Assembly: GCF_963676685.1 (NCBI RefSeq)
Contig: NC_092345.1
Location: 48,753,838 to 48,817,837 of the forward strand
DNA: 64,000 nucleotides
Origin: Mytilus edulis
Taxonomy: Eukaryota > Mollusca > Bivalvia > Mytilida > Mytilidae
Direction: 5' to 3'
A program made the translations under genes and the position numbers. The notes under the pieces are model-generated. The model was not told where the DNA came from and did no database searches. It saw only the letters and a list, made by a program, of their open reading frames with translations. Position 1 is the stretch's first letter, and each line of letters starts with the position of its first letter. Below, piece after piece: positions 32,449 through 43,590 of this stretch.

Positions 32449-35400
32449 CAAGACAAGACAAGACAAATACTTTATTAAAGTCTCACCACTTGTTACATAT
32501 AAAATATACAGCTTTTTAAAACACAAATTAACAACAAGAGCCACTCTATAAAGAGTTATGAGAGACTATAAAACATTTTTTTTTTTTTTAAATTATAATA
32601 CAAATACAACTTAAGTCAACTATCACGAATATAAAATACATTTTCGCTTTATTAAAATTTCATAGCAGATTTTGGCAGTATAAAATACCATATTTTCATT
32701 TGTAAAAAGAAATATAAATTTCTCATTATCAGACATATGTAAAAAATTCTCATCAACAATACTAGCATGGTTAAAAATAACATTACGAATCTCTGAATAT
32801 ACAGGACAGTTTAACAAAACATGTTTTTCATCTTCAACGTCATCAGTACAGTTAAAACATAATCTATTTTCAATATCAATATTCTCATAACGACCAGTTT
32901 CAATTCTGATGGGTGCTACACCGCATCTAAATTTTGCTAAAGCACTCCTGTATCTACCTGGTATATTAAAAATTAAATAATTTTCTACGCCATATACATT
33001 TTTAAAAATTCTATATGTACGTAATTTATTTTTATCATCTGACATAATCTTGTCATACCATTCTCCCTTAAATTTTTCAAAACATACATTTTCAATATTC
33101 TTAACTAAATCCTTGTTTAAAATAGCACCATTGCACAAATATTCCATATTAAGTTCTTTAAACTTATTTTTTACTCTAAAATGCCAATTTTTGACTTTTT
33201 TACATGTGTTACCCCATATAAACACTTTTTTATTTACTCTATCATCATTCATTTTATTAAAACGTGTCCAGTTTCTAAAAACACTAGTCCACTGTTTGAT
33301 TTTACATGGCATCCAGCCCATGTCACCATACAAAGACATATTAGGCGTGTATTTTCCTACACCCATGAAAAAACGCATGGCTCTATTTTTAATACTATTT
33401 ATACATGAAAAATCACGTGTTCCCCATATAGAGGCACCATAATCTATTACAGACCATACAAGTGTATCAAATAATTTTGTAAATGTACAATATTGAAATC
33501 CACCATTAGCTTTACATTTGGATATTAACAGACCCAACGATCTACTGGCGGCTTTAGCAACTGCTTTTGCCATATTATCATAGCTTAAATGCTCAGTAAA
33601 CAATAAACCTAAATATGTGTATTGGGAAACAATATCTACATTGTTACCATTAAACAAAAATGAAAAATTTGATTTAGATACAGACTGTGTTCTAAAATGT
33701 ACTATTTTAGATTTTTCTAAGTTAACAGTTAGGTCATTAGTACAACACCATATATTCAAAACATCTAATATTTTTTGTAAATCACTCTCATTCTCAGTGA
33801 TAAAAACAAGATCATCTGCATATAACAACATGCTAACTTTATCATTTTCAATGTCTATACCTATGTTCAATTTCTTGACCTCATCAACAAGATCATTAAT
33901 ATAAATATTAAATAATAAAGGCGAAAGGATACACCCTTGTTTTAGACCACAATTTACGTCAAACCAATCGGTTAAGTTACCATTTACTTTAACACAAGCC
34001 TGTACATTGTTATAAAGAGAATAAAGTGATTTTAACATTTTTGAACTAATACCAAGTGTTTTTAATTTACAAAATAATAAATTTCTATTTATCCAATCGT
34101 AAGCTTTTTTGAAGTCAATGAATGCCACATATGTTGATTGTTTACGAAGTTTTCTAGTTTCTATAATAGTAGCCAATGTACTTAAATGGTCAACAGTACT
34201 ACGTCCTTTTCTAAAACCATTTTGCTCGTCACATAAGAAGTCAATATCATCAAGCTTATATGTAAGTCGAGAGTTCAATACTCCACAATACAATTTGTAG
34301 GAAACTGGTGCCAAAGTTATACCACGGTACGACAAGGGATCTCTCGGATCTGATGTTGAGCTTTTTGGAATAGGCGTTATAATCCCTTTTGACCACATTG
34401 CTGGAACTTTACCAGAGTCAAAACAAATATTGAATACTCTAGTTAGTGCATTTAACATAGTTTGGTTCTTATACAATTCAACTGGTATTTCGTCATATCC
34501 TGGTGATTTACCATTTTTGGAACTTTTTAAAACATTAAATACTTCTTCCACAGATATTTCACAATCTAACATATCATCATATATAACATCTACATCATTT
34601 TCACATATATTTACATCACTATCATCATTTCTATTAAACATATTAGAGAAATCACACTTCCATTTATTTAAAACTTCATCTTTATCACTAGAAATTTGAC
34701 CATTATCTAATTTTACTTCCATAGCAATATAATTTTGGCGCTCACTACCTACACCAATTTTTCCAATTTTTCGCCAAAACTCTTTTGGGTTTCCACACGA
34801 ATTACTCAATTCTTCCTGCATGGAGTACCAATATTGGCGTTTTGCCTTTTGAACCGCTTTATCAAATAGTTTCCTTTTATTCACAAATACCTGTCGAAAA
34901 AACTTTTTCTGATTTTGAATTTTACACTTAATCCATATTTTTTCGGATGCACAAACGTCGTTCCATAATTCAGTTAACTCCTCACTCCACCAAGGTTTCT
35001 TACATCTCCTTCTTTTGTTATTTACGCCGTCGGATAAGACAATCACTTTAGATGATAATTTTGTAGACATTTCCGTTTTAATAACATTCACAAATGCATC
35101 ATACATATTGTTAATCTTGTCTTGCGTTACATTTGAAAATTCCAAATTTTGAATAATAATATCAATATCATTCAGAGCAGATTCCGAACTGAGCCAGTCT
35201 TCTGGTATATTTTTGATGTCATATTTGGTTTTAGTTTTACGATTGTTTTTTGGTTGCGCAGCATTTTTATTACTTTGACTAAATTTCAACGTTATTTCCC
35301 AAGTCAGTAGAGAATGATCTGGAATTATTTTCTGAAGATCAAATTTACCATTAGCACATATTTGCTCTATAATTAAACTAGTTCTTGTAACTTTAAATTT

Positions 35401-35860
35401 GTTGAAAATATCCAGTATTTCGTACGGTACTACGCAGTAATCCACAACGCTCAGACCGCGGGTAGATACATAGGTGTAGTCATTTAATAGGGTATTTCTT
35501 CCATTTAAAATACAACAGCTAATATCTGTAAGAAATTCACAAAAGACCTTCCCATAACTGTTACACTGAAAGTCTACAACATGTCTGTCAGGAAGATTAT
35601 CAATACCAGTGATTGAATCAACAAAGTCCGAACATCGGCTATTCCAGTCACCACATATATAGAAGGGGTTTCCTTGAGGAACAGTGTATACTTTAGTCAT
35701 TAAGTTGTCAAAGAATTCATGAACGTTAACTGCACGTGTGGAATTTTCGGGAGGAAGATAAACAACACAGACATAAAGAACGTTATTGGCATTGGTTTTG
35801 TTCTCAAGTTTAAGTGTGAATTTATATTTTTCTATATACATACAAAACTTCTAGCTTGAC
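32449..35860 (-). mobile_element. Non-LTR retrotransposon (LINE), 5'-truncated copy
   Basis: Contains the endonuclease/reverse transcriptase ORF, a 3' UTR of about 170 bp, an AATAAA (32471-32476 on the minus strand) and a short TTGTC microsatellite tail at about 32449-32468. The 5' side ends inside the endonuclease domain, as expected from incomplete target-primed reverse transcription. I could not identify a target-site duplication. Confidence 0.85.
32623..35841 (-). CDS. LINE endonuclease/reverse transcriptase, 1072 aa, N-terminally truncated
   Basis: Residues 1-180 are the second half of an apurinic-like endonuclease: YLPPEN near 29, CGDWNSR at 63-69, SVVDY at 131-135 and the catalytic PDHS at 174-177. 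The N-terminal catalytic Asn/Glu motifs are missing, and a stop lies just upstream of the ATG. The reverse transcriptase spans about 480-760: IIPIPK-like GIITPIPK, NGFRKGRSTVDHL, FIDFKKAYD at 574-582, GLKQGCILSPLLFNIYIND and YADD at 674-677. A C-terminal knuckle Cys995-Cys998-His1007-Cys1012 is present. The frame is uninterrupted over 3.2 kb, which suggests recent insertion. The clade is CR1/L2/Jockey-like; I cannot say more precisely. It cannot be autonomous without the missing N-terminus. Confidence 0.93.
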   Translation of the reverse strand: MYIEKYKFTLKLENKTNANNVLYVCVVYLPPENSTRAVNVHEFFDNLMTKVYTVPQGNPFYICGDWNSRCSDFVDSITGIDNLPDRHVVDFQCNSYGKVFCEFLTDISCCILNGRNTLLNDYTYVSTRGLSVVDYCVVPYEILDIFNKFKVTRTSLIIEQICANGKFDLQKIIPDHSLLTWEITLKFSQSNKNAAQPKNNRKTKTKYDIKNIPEDWLSSESALNDIDIIIQNLEFSNVTQDKINNMYDAFVNVIKTEMSTKLSSKVIVLSDGVNNKRRRCKKPWWSEELTELWNDVCASEKIWIKCKIQNQKKFFRQVFVNKRKLFDKAVQKAKRQYWYSMQEELSNSCGNPKEFWRKIGKIGVGSERQNYIAMEVKLDNGQISSDKDEVLNKWKCDFSNMFNRNDDSDVNICENDVDVIYDDMLDCEISVEEVFNVLKSSKNGKSPGYDEIPVELYKNQTMLNALTRVFNICFDSGKVPAMWSKGIITPIPKSSTSDPRDPLSYRGITLAPVSYKLYCGVLNSRLTYKLDDIDFLCDEQNGFRKGRSTVDHLSTLATIIETRKLRKQSTYVAFIDFKKAYDWINRNLLFCKLKTLGISSKMLKSLYSLYNNVQACVKVNGNLTDWFDVNCGLKQGCILSPLLFNIYINDLVDEVKKLNIGIDIENDKVSMLLYADDLVFITENESDLQKILDVLNIWCCTNDLTVNLEKSKIVHFRTQSVSKSNFSFLFNGNNVDIVSQYTYLGLLFTEHLSYDNMAKAVAKAASRSLGLLISKCKANGGFQYCTFTKLFDTLVWSVIDYGASIWGTRDFSCINSIKNRAMRFFMGVGKYTPNMSLYGDMGWMPCKIKQWTSVFRNWTRFNKMNDDRVNKKVFIWGNTCKKVKNWHFRVKNKFKELNMEYLCNGAILNKDLVKNIENVCFEKFKGEWYDKIMSDDKNKLRTYRIFKNVYGVENYLIFNIPGRYRSALAKFRCGVAPIRIETGRYENIDIENRLCFNCTDDVEDEKHVLLNCPVYSEIRNVIFNHASIVDENFLHMSDNEKFIFLFTNENMVFYTAKICYEILIKRKCILYS

Positions 35861-37110
35861 ATCCCACTTCGATTGCTAAAATGATTCTAAAACTCATATC
35901 TCACCATGTAATTATTAAAAACAAGATGCTGTTTTGTTGAATCTATATATAAATGTAGATAACAAGTAGACGAGATTTATTTTTAAAGATTGTTTAGGAA
36001 TATAAGATTTCTGCTCCCTTTTGTATCAAAAATGTAAAAACAAAGATATGTGGATTGATTGCCAATTAGACATCTATCCAACTGAGTCCAAAATGACATG
36101 AAAATAGGAAACAATGGGTCATTATACCATAAAAGATCCCAACCGAAGACAAATGTGATGCAATCGAAACGAAAAATAAACGGTCTGATTATAACAAAAC
36201 AATTTCAAGCAAGACATTTAACAGACAACAACCATCACTATCAATCGAAAATTGTTTTAATATAGATCAATCAATCAACCGAGTTCTTTAAAAAAAAAAA
36301 ATAGTTCTGAAATAAACATCATCGAATATCTTGATTTTTGTATTTGTTCTCAGTTGAAATCTCCAAAATTTTATAAAAGTTTTAACTCTCACAGTTACCT
36401 GATAAAAAGAGTAACTTATGAGTGTCATGTGATCTCATGTGAATTTTCAATATTCAGCCGTTTAAAAAATAAATTTCTTAGTATGGATAGTAAAATTGGG
36501 TATTTTCTCTGGGTCGTTTAAATCACTCGAAACTAGGTGAGACATGCACAGAAATGATAGATATGTATTATAAATATAGAAAATTGAATATTTTAATGAA
36601 GAAAAAAAACTGTATCATAGACCCAAGCGCCTGTGGTCCCAGTATTAGCATAGAAATGGACTTCTGATATTACTTGTAATCATATTTTTTAATTTATACT
36701 TCTGTACTGGAACACAATTGTTACAGTAGTCCTATGAAATAATTTATTAGTATAATATTCCCAGAGTAGTCTCAGGTCTTCATCATGCAGCTGTAATTTC
36801 TAAACTTGTTTATAGCTTAGTAGTAATACGAATTTGTTTGTTGTTACCGTCATTTGACTTCGACTATTATTGTTTTGTGTCGTCATAACCAAATGTCACA
36901 TGATCATGTCCATTTTCTTTGTTGATGATTTTTTCAATTACGTTCTTCATATAGGTGTGAAAAACGGACAGTTACACAGGTAAATGATTAATAGACCGTT
37001 TGATTATTATCACCTTTAATTGATTTGACATGCACCCTGATTGAAATATACAGTAAGACACGCCCTTAGGCATTTGTTTACATCTAACACGTGTTTTTTT
37101 GCTTTGACAG
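35861..37110. other. Intergenic region upstream of the TREX-type gene
   Basis: A weak family-A copy at about 36040-36220 (GATTGCCAATTAGACATC, AATGACATGAAAATAGG). Otherwise AT-rich with no coding signal. The promoter of the TREX-type gene should lie in its right half, but no distinctive box was identified. Confidence 0.45.
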
Positions 37111-39831
37111 ATAGACATGTTGAAACAAGATTGATGAGGACTTTAAATAGACGTGTGTAAACTGGTGTATAACACATCAGGACGGAATGGAGGGAAGAGA
37201 AGTGAAAACTCTAGTCTTCTTTGACTTAGAAGCTACTGGTTTGACCAGACCACGAATCACAGAGTTGAGCATGATGTCCGTCCAAAGAGAAGACCTTCTA
37301 AGAACAGTCGGTACACCAAGAGTAGTCAACAAAGTAACTTTATGTGTTAACCCACAGAAGTGTATGGAACCAGAGGCATGCAAAATTACAGGTGAGCAAC
37401 CAAATTGATGGATATATTTAGTTTTATTTCTTAAATAATTGCATATATATTTATTGTTTTTATTTTTAAAACCATATCATTTCCTGTCCATTTGCTGTTT
37501 ACACATGTATATTTTGTTATCTGTCAAAATTAAAGTTTGTATCATGGAGATCAAACATAACAAACAACAAAGAGAAAATGTAAATGATAAAAGTAAAAAA
37601 TAAGTATTTAAATTAAATTGGTGAAATGTTTTGCCCCGATGAAGAGGTATATAACTCATGTTGTTCTTTAATGTATCATGAGTATGGCATTGTAACTTCA
37701 ACAACTTAATTAAACAAGTACACATTTATCATATGCAAAATAAAGATTATAAATAATCAGCGACAGATTTGAGCCCCCCCCCCCCCCTGTATAAAGAGCT
37801 TCATAAATGTATTTGATAACTGCATATATAGACCATATAGATTATTTAAAAAGTATCATACATGTACTATCACTAAAAAATTTGGCTTTCAATGGGGCCC
37901 CAATTTTTCAAATCCTGGATCCCACCTTATAATAAACATGATAAATTTACCAATTATTGTTTGTAAACAAAATGCAATGAGATTTCACTAGGCGTCACAT
38001 GCTAGATGTATATTATAAGAATGCGATTCTGCAAATGAAAACAACAAATTTGGAAGAAAAAATCAGAACTTTTATCATGTTGATAAATCCTTTTTCTAAA
38101 AAAAAAAAGGAGATGTGATATGATTGCCAATAAGGCAACTCTCCACAAGAGACCTAATCAGCAGGCAAATGACACAGAAATTAACAGCTATATGTCACCC
38201 TATGGCCTTCAACAATGACCAAAGCCCAGACTGCATTAACTTCATTTTTTATTAAAAAAAAATTTACATTGTCAGAGAAACAGTGTTTGATTAAAAAAAC
38301 GGGATTAAATTCTTGTCTTCTATTATTTATACCTCATTTTCTTTTTGCAGGTCTATATAATGACAGTTTAGAAGATCAGACTCCATTCGATTCTAGTGTT
38401 ACTGACACTATACATAACTTTTTAAATAGACTGCCATCGCCTGTGTGCTTATTGGCACACAATGGTAACAAATATGACTATCCACTTCTTTTGAAAGAAT
38501 TGCAACGTGGTGGTAAAATTTTATCACCAGAACTTCTCTGTGCGGATTCCCTCATTGCATTTAAAGATTTGGATGGATATGTTCATCCAGGTGAGAAACC
38601 AAAATCATTTGATGGCTCTTCATCCCAGCCGTCATCAAGGGTGACAACTCCATTGGACTCACTCTTGCAGACTACAGATTTGTCTCAGTCTTTAAATTTA
38701 AACAGGAAGACACCTCTAGGTCAACCTATTCCTGAGACAGCTTGTTCAAATATGAAAGAAAAGGTAAGACAGTTAAAACGAAAGTGTGATGCTAGTTTTG
38801 ACCGTGGACCAAGTGTGGCTAAGGCAGTTAGGAAGCGTTTGTTCCAGTCAGACCCAATCGATATAGCAAGTTTAAATAAAGAGGTCAAGTCAGAGAGTGG
38901 TAATAGAAACTTTGCTGGTAGCAAACCATCAACACTTGAAAAACTAGTCAGTGCAAAACGATTTAAACCAGAAGTTGAAACTGTCAAAAAACGATTAAAT
39001 TTTGACTCAGATGAGGACGATGATAGTACAGATTCTAGTCTTAATTGTAGCACCGATTATGAAATGTTGGAACGCAACAGTGCAATACCGGTAAATGGCC
39101 ATGCAATCGAAGAAAAATCAAATTTTACATGTGATTTTAATGAAAACGTGAAGCAAGGACCAACTTCATATTTTTCCAACCTAAATTCTCAGGGCAGTTT
39201 AAAAGATGAAGATCTAGTGAATGCTATAGAACAAGTAGAAAATAAAGTGCCAACATTTGGAATGGATGGACTTGAAAGTGAAAGCCCAACCCACTGTCCA
39301 AATTTTGTTGATGTTCCAACAACAAGTGATGCCATCTGTGTAACTCCTAAAAAAGCGGAGATTATACAGGTAGATGTTCAAACAACAAATGAGACAACAC
39401 CGGTTAAAAATACTCTACCTGTAAAGTCAGAATTGAAGTACACACCAGTAACTCAATTAGCCAGATTTACCGAAAAAGTTCAACTTAACACACCAAAGTC
39501 CTCAAGGATGAACGAACAGTTAAAACAATTAAGTGCTGGATCAACTGCAAATGTAGGGAATCACTTGTCGTCATCATTTAGTGCTTTTGTAACAGCTAGT
39601 TACAGTAACACAACAACAGTGAACTCGAGTGCGTTTGGATTTCCAAAGTGGGTGTCTTATAGTTTGCCAAACATTTACAAACGTACCTTTGGATGTGAAC
39701 CAGCGATATCGCACACGGCAGAAGACGATTGTAAAGCGTTATTGCAGTGTGTGAAACGTAAATCTCCAGACTTTATACGATGGGTTGATAGGAACTCTAT
39801 ATTGTTATCCAATTTGCAACCGATGAGTTGA
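37111..39831 (+). CDS. TREX: TREX-family 3'-5' DNA exonuclease with large insertion, 561 aa, two coding exons
   Basis: Coding exons are 37187-37391 and 38351-39831; the junction is G|GT (GTGAGC donor, CTTTTTGCAG acceptor). DEDDh residues: Asp13 and Glu15 in FFDLEATGL, Asp111 in LLAHNGNKYDYPLL, and His523 and Asp528 in SHTAEDDC. TREX enzymes degrade DNA 3' ends; in vertebrates TREX1 removes cytosolic DNA. Here residues about 146-497 interrupt the domain between Exo II and the segment SYSLPNIYKRTFG. The insert is Ser/Thr/Lys/Asp-rich and low in predicted structure. It has basic clusters (QLKRKC, VRKRLFQ, VKKRLNFD), an acidic run DSDEDDD and several TPxK sites. The polyproline loop and the C-terminal membrane tail of TREX1 are absent, so it is closer to TREX2 in outline. 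The ATG context is GGAATGG. A strong acceptor (GTTTTTTTGCTTTGACAG) ends at 37110, so a 5' UTR exon is likely; two short upstream ORFs follow it. Confidence 0.93.
37187..37391 (+). CDS. TREX: TREX-type exonuclease coding exon 1
   Basis: Residues 1-68 plus the first base of Gly69. Exo I motif FFDLEATGL, then the family pattern ITELSMMSV ... PRVVNKVTLCVNP ... ACKITG. The donor is GTGAGC. Confidence 0.95.
38100..38235 (+). repeat. Dispersed repeat family A in TREX-type intron
   Basis: GAGATGTGATATGATTGCC, CTCCACAAGAGACC, CAAATGACACAGAAATTAAC and GGCCTTCAACAATGACC. It lies within the only recognised intron between coding exons. Confidence 0.8.
38351..39831 (+). CDS. TREX: TREX-type exonuclease coding exon 2
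   Basis: Completes Gly69 and runs to the stop at 39829-39831. It carries Exo II, the roughly 350-residue insert and Exo III in one exon, so the insert is not produced by retained flanking introns. There is no in-frame stop and no internal AG/GT pair that obviously removes it, though this was not tested exhaustively. Confidence 0.95.
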
Positions 39832-42800
39832 TGAAATATTTTGTTAGATTTTTAGGAAAAATTTTGTATTTTTTTAAATGGTTGAGCCATAAAAGTTGTT
39901 GATATTTATTGTTTTTTAGCTTCAAATTTTACATTGTTTGTATTTTTATATGCATTTTCAATGATCATGTATATGTTTTTTTTATAAACAAAATGTACAT
40001 GTATATGTTGAATTCCCATCATGTTTTTTATTAGACATATGAAAGGAAGACAGGTACTTGTACATGATGCGTAGATTTGTCCTGCAATTCATTGACCATT
40101 TTAGTTATTTTGATAAAAAATATTTGAGATATTCATTTGATATAATGTACCAATATATCCATCATGTTCTTAATGTACATGTATCCTACTTCTTTTATAA
40201 TAAGAAACCACTATACATGTATCTGTCTCACATTGATAAAGTTAAAGTTATAGTGCATTATGGGTAACCGCGATCCAACTCTTTCTATAAAGAATTAACA
40301 AAGGAAGGGAATATATAACAGGCTATTATTTGAAGTTGGAATTATTTTTAATTATGGAATTTGCTTGATTTCTTGTTATTGAAATTTTTAAGAAATTCCA
40401 TGTTTATTCTGTACTGAAATGTTCTGTGCTGCGCACAACACTTTCTATTACAAAGAAAATAGTATATTTTTAATAGAATGTACTGTGCCGCGCACAACAC
40501 TATCTAACCAAAATATATTGTATGAAAAGTGTTATTAACCGCTCAAAAGATCATGATACCAAATAAACATGGAATCTATTAAAAATTTTAAACACAAGAA
40601 ATTATGCAAATTCCATAATGAAAAATAATTCCAAGTTCAAATAATAGCCTGTTATATGTTACATAAAAAAAAAATAGGAATGAGTAGAAGAATATATATA
40701 TATTTGAAAGACAAAAACAATAACTATACATGTACAATGTACATGTATATTTATTGTACATGTACATGTACATTTACATGTATATTATTTTAGGCAAATA
40801 CAAAATACCTTTTTCAAAACAGGATAAAACTTGATAGTCAATACTAAAACTATTTTTCAAAACAGTTTACTTAGCACAAATAATTATTAAATGTTTGTTT
40901 TTTAATGTACATACAACTCTGTATACATGTGTAATACAAATTAAGATTAAAAATTCAGTCCAAATTCACTGAAGACAGTTTAAAAATGAGAAAATATACA
41001 CTGAATCTGAATGTGCATGTATATTATTTAAAACTAGGAAGTATCATCTATGTACATGTAGCATGGCTACTTCCAATTTGAACAGAGTTTTTTTAGTGTT
41101 TCAGCACATTTTTTATTAGATTGAGTGACAAGCTTGACCAATTTTTTATTTGTTTTTGTCTAAGATCTCTTGTTTGGTTTTTCTATTGTTGATTTTTTTC
41201 ACAACACATCATTTTCAAAAAACACATACATTGTCAGACATATTTGAAGAGCACCTTTTCATGCATTTAGAGAGTGGAGAGTTTTTCCAATAAAATGTGC
41301 AGTAGTATTTTGTATACAGATAGAACAGTAGTATGCATCACATGCATTTATTCCTAAATTTATACAATTTATATCAAAACAGTTTTAATGACCTATTAAT
41401 GGTTCAGCTGAGTTAAAAAAAAAAATGATAGTAAATTTATGACAGTTACGTACACAAGAAAAACATCACACTTACACTATGCATGATATTGAACCCCTAA
41501 AGAGTAAATTTTTATGAAACACTTGAGCAATAAAACATTTTCAGATTACAATTTTTATTGGTAAAATTATGGATTTCAAATTTATACAATTTAGCTTTTG
41601 ATTCTTTTTTTGAGACAAACAATTGGTCAAGATTGAACGCTGTTTTCTTATAAAAAAAAATTATGCATGTGTAGGATTGAAAACTTTAAAATTTGTTATG
41701 ATCAGCATATTTTGTTAGTTAAAGTTGAAAGGGGAGATAACTACATAATTTGTTAAAGTTGAAAGGGGAGATTACTACATAATTTGTTAAAGTTAAAAGG
41801 GGAAAAATATAGCTACTTGAGGTCTCATTACAGCAAGATCAGTTGTTGATTTTTACTTTTATAAATATATAGTTTATATTGATAGTTGTTACATCTGTAA
41901 ATATTCATACTTATTTATTATTTATATCAGAGACATATAATACATATATATGTCTCTGTTTATACATATTGGTTAGTTTATATATATATATTGTTAGAGA
42001 TGCTTGTTTGTTATTATATACCTGCATGAATGTAGATGAAATTTACATCTTTTAATGATATTTTTTAAACACAAGTTTCTACTCTTTTTATATTGATGTT
42101 TACACACAAATTTTCTAGTTTCTTTTTAAGTTTACTTATTATTGGAAAAAACATTTAATTTTTGAGAAATTTTAATCTTGGTTAAAAAAAAATCTTGCTT
42201 GATCTTTTTTATCCTTGAAATGAACAGATATTGAGACATAAGATTTTTTTTAAATTCCAATGTATCCTGTAATAAATATACTGATTTGTAAAAATCAGGA
42301 CAGTGTTCATTTCAAAAGAGTGTGATTTTGCATTTTCAGTGGCATTTAGTTTTCTGCAGTTAACATGTATATTAGGTTGAGAATGTTCTTTCATTTGGAG
42401 TTTATAAGTTGCATATGTACATGTACATGTAGCATGCATGTTAGAAGATTTTAAAGTTTTAAAGCTATTAAGTTCATTTTTCTTTTGAAACTACAATAAA
42501 CATTTCAAATTTTTTAATAAACAAAATTTTGGATGCTAAGAAATGCTGCTATGAAATACATTTTAATAGATCAAAAGGAGTGACAATAAAACTTATGAAC
42601 ACCTATGAAAATGTTGAAATTATCAAACATTATAATAGTGTGAAGTTGTTTGACATTTGAACTTGAACATTTTTCTGTGTAGTACATTTATTTGTACTTT
42701 TTTCAACAATACAAGTGCTAATTGGCATTGAGTGACATTTATCACAACAAAAGATTGTAGTAAACTAGTATGAAATACTCTCATCAATATGATGGCGGGA

Positions 42801-42889
42801 ACAATAGTCCAAGAATTGTAAAACTGTGATAACTTACCAAATAAAAAGTATTTTATGATTATTTGTTTTTGTTTGTTGATTTGTTATAT
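39832..42889. other. 3' flank of the TREX-type gene
   Basis: No second gene seen. Besides the fold-back there is an ACATGT-rich palindromic stretch at 40733-40785 and a 39-bp tandem repeat (GTTAAAGTTGAAAGGGGA) with three copies at 41716-41812. Probably 3' UTR followed by intergenic DNA. Confidence 0.5.
40313..40657. mobile_element. Fold-back MITE downstream of the TREX-type gene
   Basis: Two arms of about 100 bp: the left starts ATATAACAGGCTATTATTTG, the right ends CAAATAATAGCCTGTTATAT. The loop has two copies of GCGCACAACACT preceded by CTGTGC. The first AATAAA after the TREX stop (40562-40567) lies at the inner end of the right arm. The element may therefore be transcribed in the 3' UTR. 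Confidence 0.8.
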
Positions 42890-43112
42890 GCAGACAGGTC
42901 ATTCATGACGGCTACCTCAGGCATAGATTAACTTAGCTGTATTTGGCAACACTTTTAGGAATTTTGGATTTTGGATCTCAATGCTCTTCAACTTCGTACT
43001 TTATTTGGCCTTTTTTTTAACTTCTTTGGATTTGAGCGTCACTGATGAGTCTTTTGTAGACGAAACGCGCGTCTGGCGTATATGTAAAATTTATTCCTGG
43101 TATCTATGATGA
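42890..43112 (+). repeat. Dispersed repeat family B (GACGAAACGCGCGT)
   Basis: CTACCTCAGGCATAGATTAA, CTTTATTTGGCC, GAGCGTCACTGATGAGTC, TAGACGAAACGCGCGTCTGG and CCTGGTATCTATGATGAG. Other copies lie at 45700-46516 and, inverted, 55620-56170. Confidence 0.8.
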
Positions 43113-43590
43113 GTTTATTTAGCATGTCATAAGATGAGCTGCTTTGGATAGAAACTGACTGTATGCAAATATATTTGGTTTAAAAAAATCTCTGTGGAAA
43201 ATCTGTAAATGTTTGAAAATAAAACTGTTATCATGGTTATAAGAACCCTACCAGACATACCAAAAAATCATATCTTATTTTATTACGCATATGACAAAAA
43301 AAATCAACAACGAAAAATGAAAAAGACGATAGAGCTAACTGCTTTCAACAAAACACTTCACAGTAAAAAACAAACGTTCAGCAAAACAAACCCAACCAGA
43401 TATAGGACTTTATCTGTAAAATGTTATTATATTTAAAAAAAAGTGTTACAAATTTATACAGGAAAATGAACTAGCTAACTAACTACACATTTAAAAAAAA
43501 ATTCGCAGCTTCATGTTTATGTCAACCACCACCTATATCTGGTTATAAATATGGAAATTTATTAAGGTTCTAACTGTCATTTTTGATAAA

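Noticed and set aside
33050..34699. Several plus-strand ORFs of 60-130 codons
   Set aside because: They lie antisense to the intact LINE reverse transcriptase and have no recognisable protein features.
38215..38350. Start of the 538-codon ORF as the N-terminus of the TREX-type protein
   Set aside because: The first 45 codons are intron and family-A repeat. The Exo I motif is in the separate exon 37187-37391, with a perfect phase match at 38351.
38721..39053. 110-codon minus-strand ORF inside TREX exon 2
   Set aside because: Antisense shadow of the low-complexity insert in the TREX-type protein.
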